From NCBI GenBank assembly GCA_937894465.1, contig CALCRE010000047.1, positions 11,629 through 75,628 on the forward strand: a DNA stretch of 64,000 nucleotides, written 5' to 3'. The position numbers were made by a program, and so were the translations under genes. Shown here one piece after another: positions 62,235 to 64,000 of the stretch. Origin of the DNA: an uncultured Clostridia bacterium. GTDB taxonomy: Bacteria; Bacillota; Clostridia; JAAYHZ01. The first letter of the stretch is position 1; the number at the start of each line of letters is the position of its first letter. The notes beneath the pieces were generated by a model. That model did not search any database. It saw only the letters and a program-made list of their open reading frames with translations, and had not been told where the DNA came from.

Positions 62235-64000
62235 ATGTCAAATCGTAAGAGCAGCCTCAGCAATATCCTTTACATTTTAAAACTGGTCTTTCAAGCAAAT
62301 CCCTTTCATATTTTTATCGAGATTGGAATTGCTATTTTTGCAAGAGTGTTCAATGTATTCTTTTTCATATATATGATCAAGTATATTTACACAATCGTAG
62401 AAAAGAACCTTCCTTTTAAGAATGTGGTTGTCATGGTGACGTTAGGCAGTCTAGGACACATTACATTACATATTATTTCTGCAGTGCACAATTACTATTA
62501 CGTCTATAAGACCGAACCTAAAATATTCGGTCATATATATGGAATGGTGATTGATAAAGCAGCGGAAGTAGAATTGAAAAAATACGACGAGCCGGACTTT
62601 TATGATTCGTACACCCGTGCTTTGGAAGAGACCAAAACTAGAACCAATGACGTGATTAGAAACATTTCTAATATACTCGGGAATATAGCTGCTGCTATTT
62701 CCACATTGTTAATTATTGTTTCCATTGATCCATATGTGATCGTCTTTTCAATCATTCCCTTGTTCAATATGTTTTACTTAGGGAAAAAAAGAAACAAGCT
62801 ATATTATGATATGGATATGGAGTCTACATACCATAACAGAAGGACCGAATACGTCAAAAGGGTCTTTTATGAGAATAAGTATGCAAAAGAGCTGAAGATT
62901 ACGAATATAAAGAGTGTTCTGTTGGATCATCACCAAGAAAGTTTTCAAAAAATCATATCCATAACAAAGAAGTATTTAAAGAAAATTATTGGTATCAGTT
63001 TGATCGATGAATTTATTATGCAGATTTTAGTACACACAGGTGCCGCACTGTATATCACTTATAAAATCACGGTACTAGGCCTCATTGCATTAGGGGATTA
63101 TGTGGCATTACTTAGTGCGGTGAATTCCCTTACATATGACATCTACAGCTTTTTTAACAATCTCATGAATTTCAATAAGCAAAGCTTATACATTGAAAAC
63201 ATTAGAAGTTTCTTGGAATACGAGCCGGAAATCAAGTATGATTCGCCTGAATGTATTCCGATCTCTTCATTCGGACGATTGGAAATAAAAGATGTCTCTT
63301 TCTCATATAATGACGCCGACAAGCCTGTTTTACAGAATATCAATATTGTTATCAATCGAGGAGAAAAGATTGCCTTGGTAGGCCATAACGGGGCAGGGAA
63401 GACCACTTTGATCAAATTGATCACCAGGCTTTATCAAGCATCTTCAGGAGCTATAAAACTCAATGGTATTGATATCAACAAGTTTAACAAGGACTATACA
63501 AAAATGTTTGCAACGGTGTTCCAAGACTTTAAAATATTTGCTTTGACTGTAGCGGAAAATGTTCTTATGGATAAAGTAGAAAACGATGACGATAGAAGGA
63601 GCGTCCAAAAAGCCCTCTCACAAGCAGATGCCAAAAGTCTTTTGACAAATGCTCAAAAAGGTGTGGATACTCAAGTGACCAAGGAGTTTGATGAAACCGG
63701 TATTGTGTTTTCAGGTGGTCAACAGCAAAAGCTTGCTTTATCCAGAGTTTATGCAAGAGAAAGCCAAATTGTTATTTTGGATGAGCCTTCAAGTGCATTG
63801 GACCCCATCGCTGAAAGGGAAATGTATGATCGGATGATGGATGTTTCGGATGGAAAGACAGTGATATTGATATCCCACCGTTTAGCTTCCACACAAAGTG
63901 CGGATAAAATATTTGTGTTGGAAGAAGGGGAAATCATCGAACAAGGAGACCATGAAACGCTGATGGCTCAGGGTGGATGTGAGAGTTGCCAAAAACAAGC
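62235..64000 (+). CDS. ABC transporter, fused permease and ATPase (3' end outside the window)
   Basis: ATG 62235, after AAGGAAGG, opens a frame still open at the window end (588 codons). Residues 1-330 form an exporter-type membrane domain with about six helices. The ATPase domain follows: Walker A GHNGAGKTT at about 383-391, Q-loop FQDFKIF, signature SGGQQQ at about 491-496, Walker B IVILDEPSSALDP and H-loop ISHR. It is a type IV half-transporter that must dimerise. Length so far is near complete, so only the last few residues are missing. Substrate unknown; peptide or lipid export is typical. Confidence 0.9.
   Translation, partial: MSNRKSSLSNILYILKLVFQANPFHIFIEIGIAIFARVFNVFFFIYMIKYIYTIVEKNLPFKNVVVMVTLGSLGHITLHIISAVHNYYYVYKTEPKIFGHIYGMVIDKAAEVELKKYDEPDFYDSYTRALEETKTRTNDVIRNISNILGNIAAAISTLLIIVSIDPYVIVFSIIPLFNMFYLGKKRNKLYYDMDMESTYHNRRTEYVKRVFYENKYAKELKITNIKSVLLDHHQESFQKIISITKKYLKKIIGISLIDEFIMQILVHTGAALYITYKITVLGLIALGDYVALLSAVNSLTYDIYSFFNNLMNFNKQSLYIENIRSFLEYEPEIKYDSPECIPISSFGRLEIKDVSFSYNDADKPVLQNINIVINRGEKIALVGHNGAGKTTLIKLITRLYQASSGAIKLNGIDINKFNKDYTKMFATVFQDFKIFALTVAENVLMDKVENDDDRRSVQKALSQADAKSLLTNAQKGVDTQVTKEFDETGIVFSGGQQQKLALSRVYARESQIVILDEPSSALDPIAEREMYDRMMDVSDGKTVILISHRLASTQSADKIFVLEEGEIIEQGDHETLMAQGGCESCQKQ

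Noticed and set aside
1..64000. tRNA or rRNA genes
   Set aside because: No tRNA cloverleaf with CCA-proximal TTCGA-type arm or conserved rRNA segment was seen; the only tRNA-related RNA is the T-box leader.

Overview
The window looks like chromosome of a low-GC Gram-positive bacterium, most likely an anaerobic or aerotolerant member of the Clostridia (Bacillota). The evidence is AT-rich DNA, strong AGGAGG-type ribosome binding sites with several GTG and TTG starts, a giant surface protein ending in S-layer homology domains, a T-box leader in front of valS, a meso-diaminopimelate dehydrogenase, BlaI/BlaR1 and PadR/HAAS signalling pairs, lipobox-bearing solute-binding proteins and a membrane-anchored serpin. 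This is inference; no rRNA or tRNA gene is present to fix the taxon.

Layout. 1-1676: the right-hand end of a type I-E-like CRISPR array (28 repeats, 27 spacers; it continues off the left edge, and no cas gene is in the window). 2079-12710: a 3543-residue secreted, S-layer-anchored multidomain protein. 12803-15905: UMF1-type MFS transporter, alkaline-phosphatase-superfamily enzyme and GNAT acetyltransferase. 15961-18059: an Imm5-like immunity protein, a single-chain Phd-Uma2 protein under its own palindromic operator, and a DUF2284 protein. 18245-20141: several decayed genes around a DUF998 membrane protein. 20158-24266: GyrI-like protein, M50 protease-like protein split by an apparent -1 frameshift, and a PadR/HAAS pair followed by a DUF3784/PH protein. 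24284-34038: methyltransferase, ECF sigma factor plus serpin operon, phosphotransferase, XRE regulator, T-box plus valS, DUF3795 protein, and a second ECF sigma/anti-sigma pair. 34148-42089: a flavin reductase remnant, a large solute-binding lipoprotein, catalase, DUF454 protein, truncated chromate transporter, ANT(6)-type adenylyltransferase and DUF4256 protein. 42092-47643: mostly reverse-strand genes (acetyltransferase, TIM-barrel isomerase, BlaR1/BlaI) around a serine beta-lactamase-fold protein. 47857-56556: a carbohydrate locus (second large lipoprotein, a decayed AraC regulator, an IS1634-like insertion sequence, an intact AraC regulator, an amidotransferase-like/toroid protein, a GH32-like remnant and a sialidase-like protein). 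56755-64000: pirin, flavin reductase, a sigma factor fused to a large C-terminal region, ddh, a methyltransferase and an ABC exporter cut by the window edge.

How the genes fit together. The region is a patchwork of small sensory modules: two sigma-based operons, PadR/HAAS, BlaI/BlaR1, Phd-Uma2, XRE and AraC regulators. They sit between core genes such as valS and ddh and surface or nutrient-uptake functions. At least six genes are decaying (18245-18625, 19453-20141, 34148-34338, 39755-40207, 49849-50138, 55064-55357), so this part of the chromosome has high turnover. The most unusual items are the Phd-Uma2 fusion with promoter-overlapping palindrome, the ECF sigma/anchored-serpin operon, the M50 gene with a slippery A7 run at its stop, the sigma factor with a 350-residue extension, and the IS element sitting between a dead and a live AraC paralogue.
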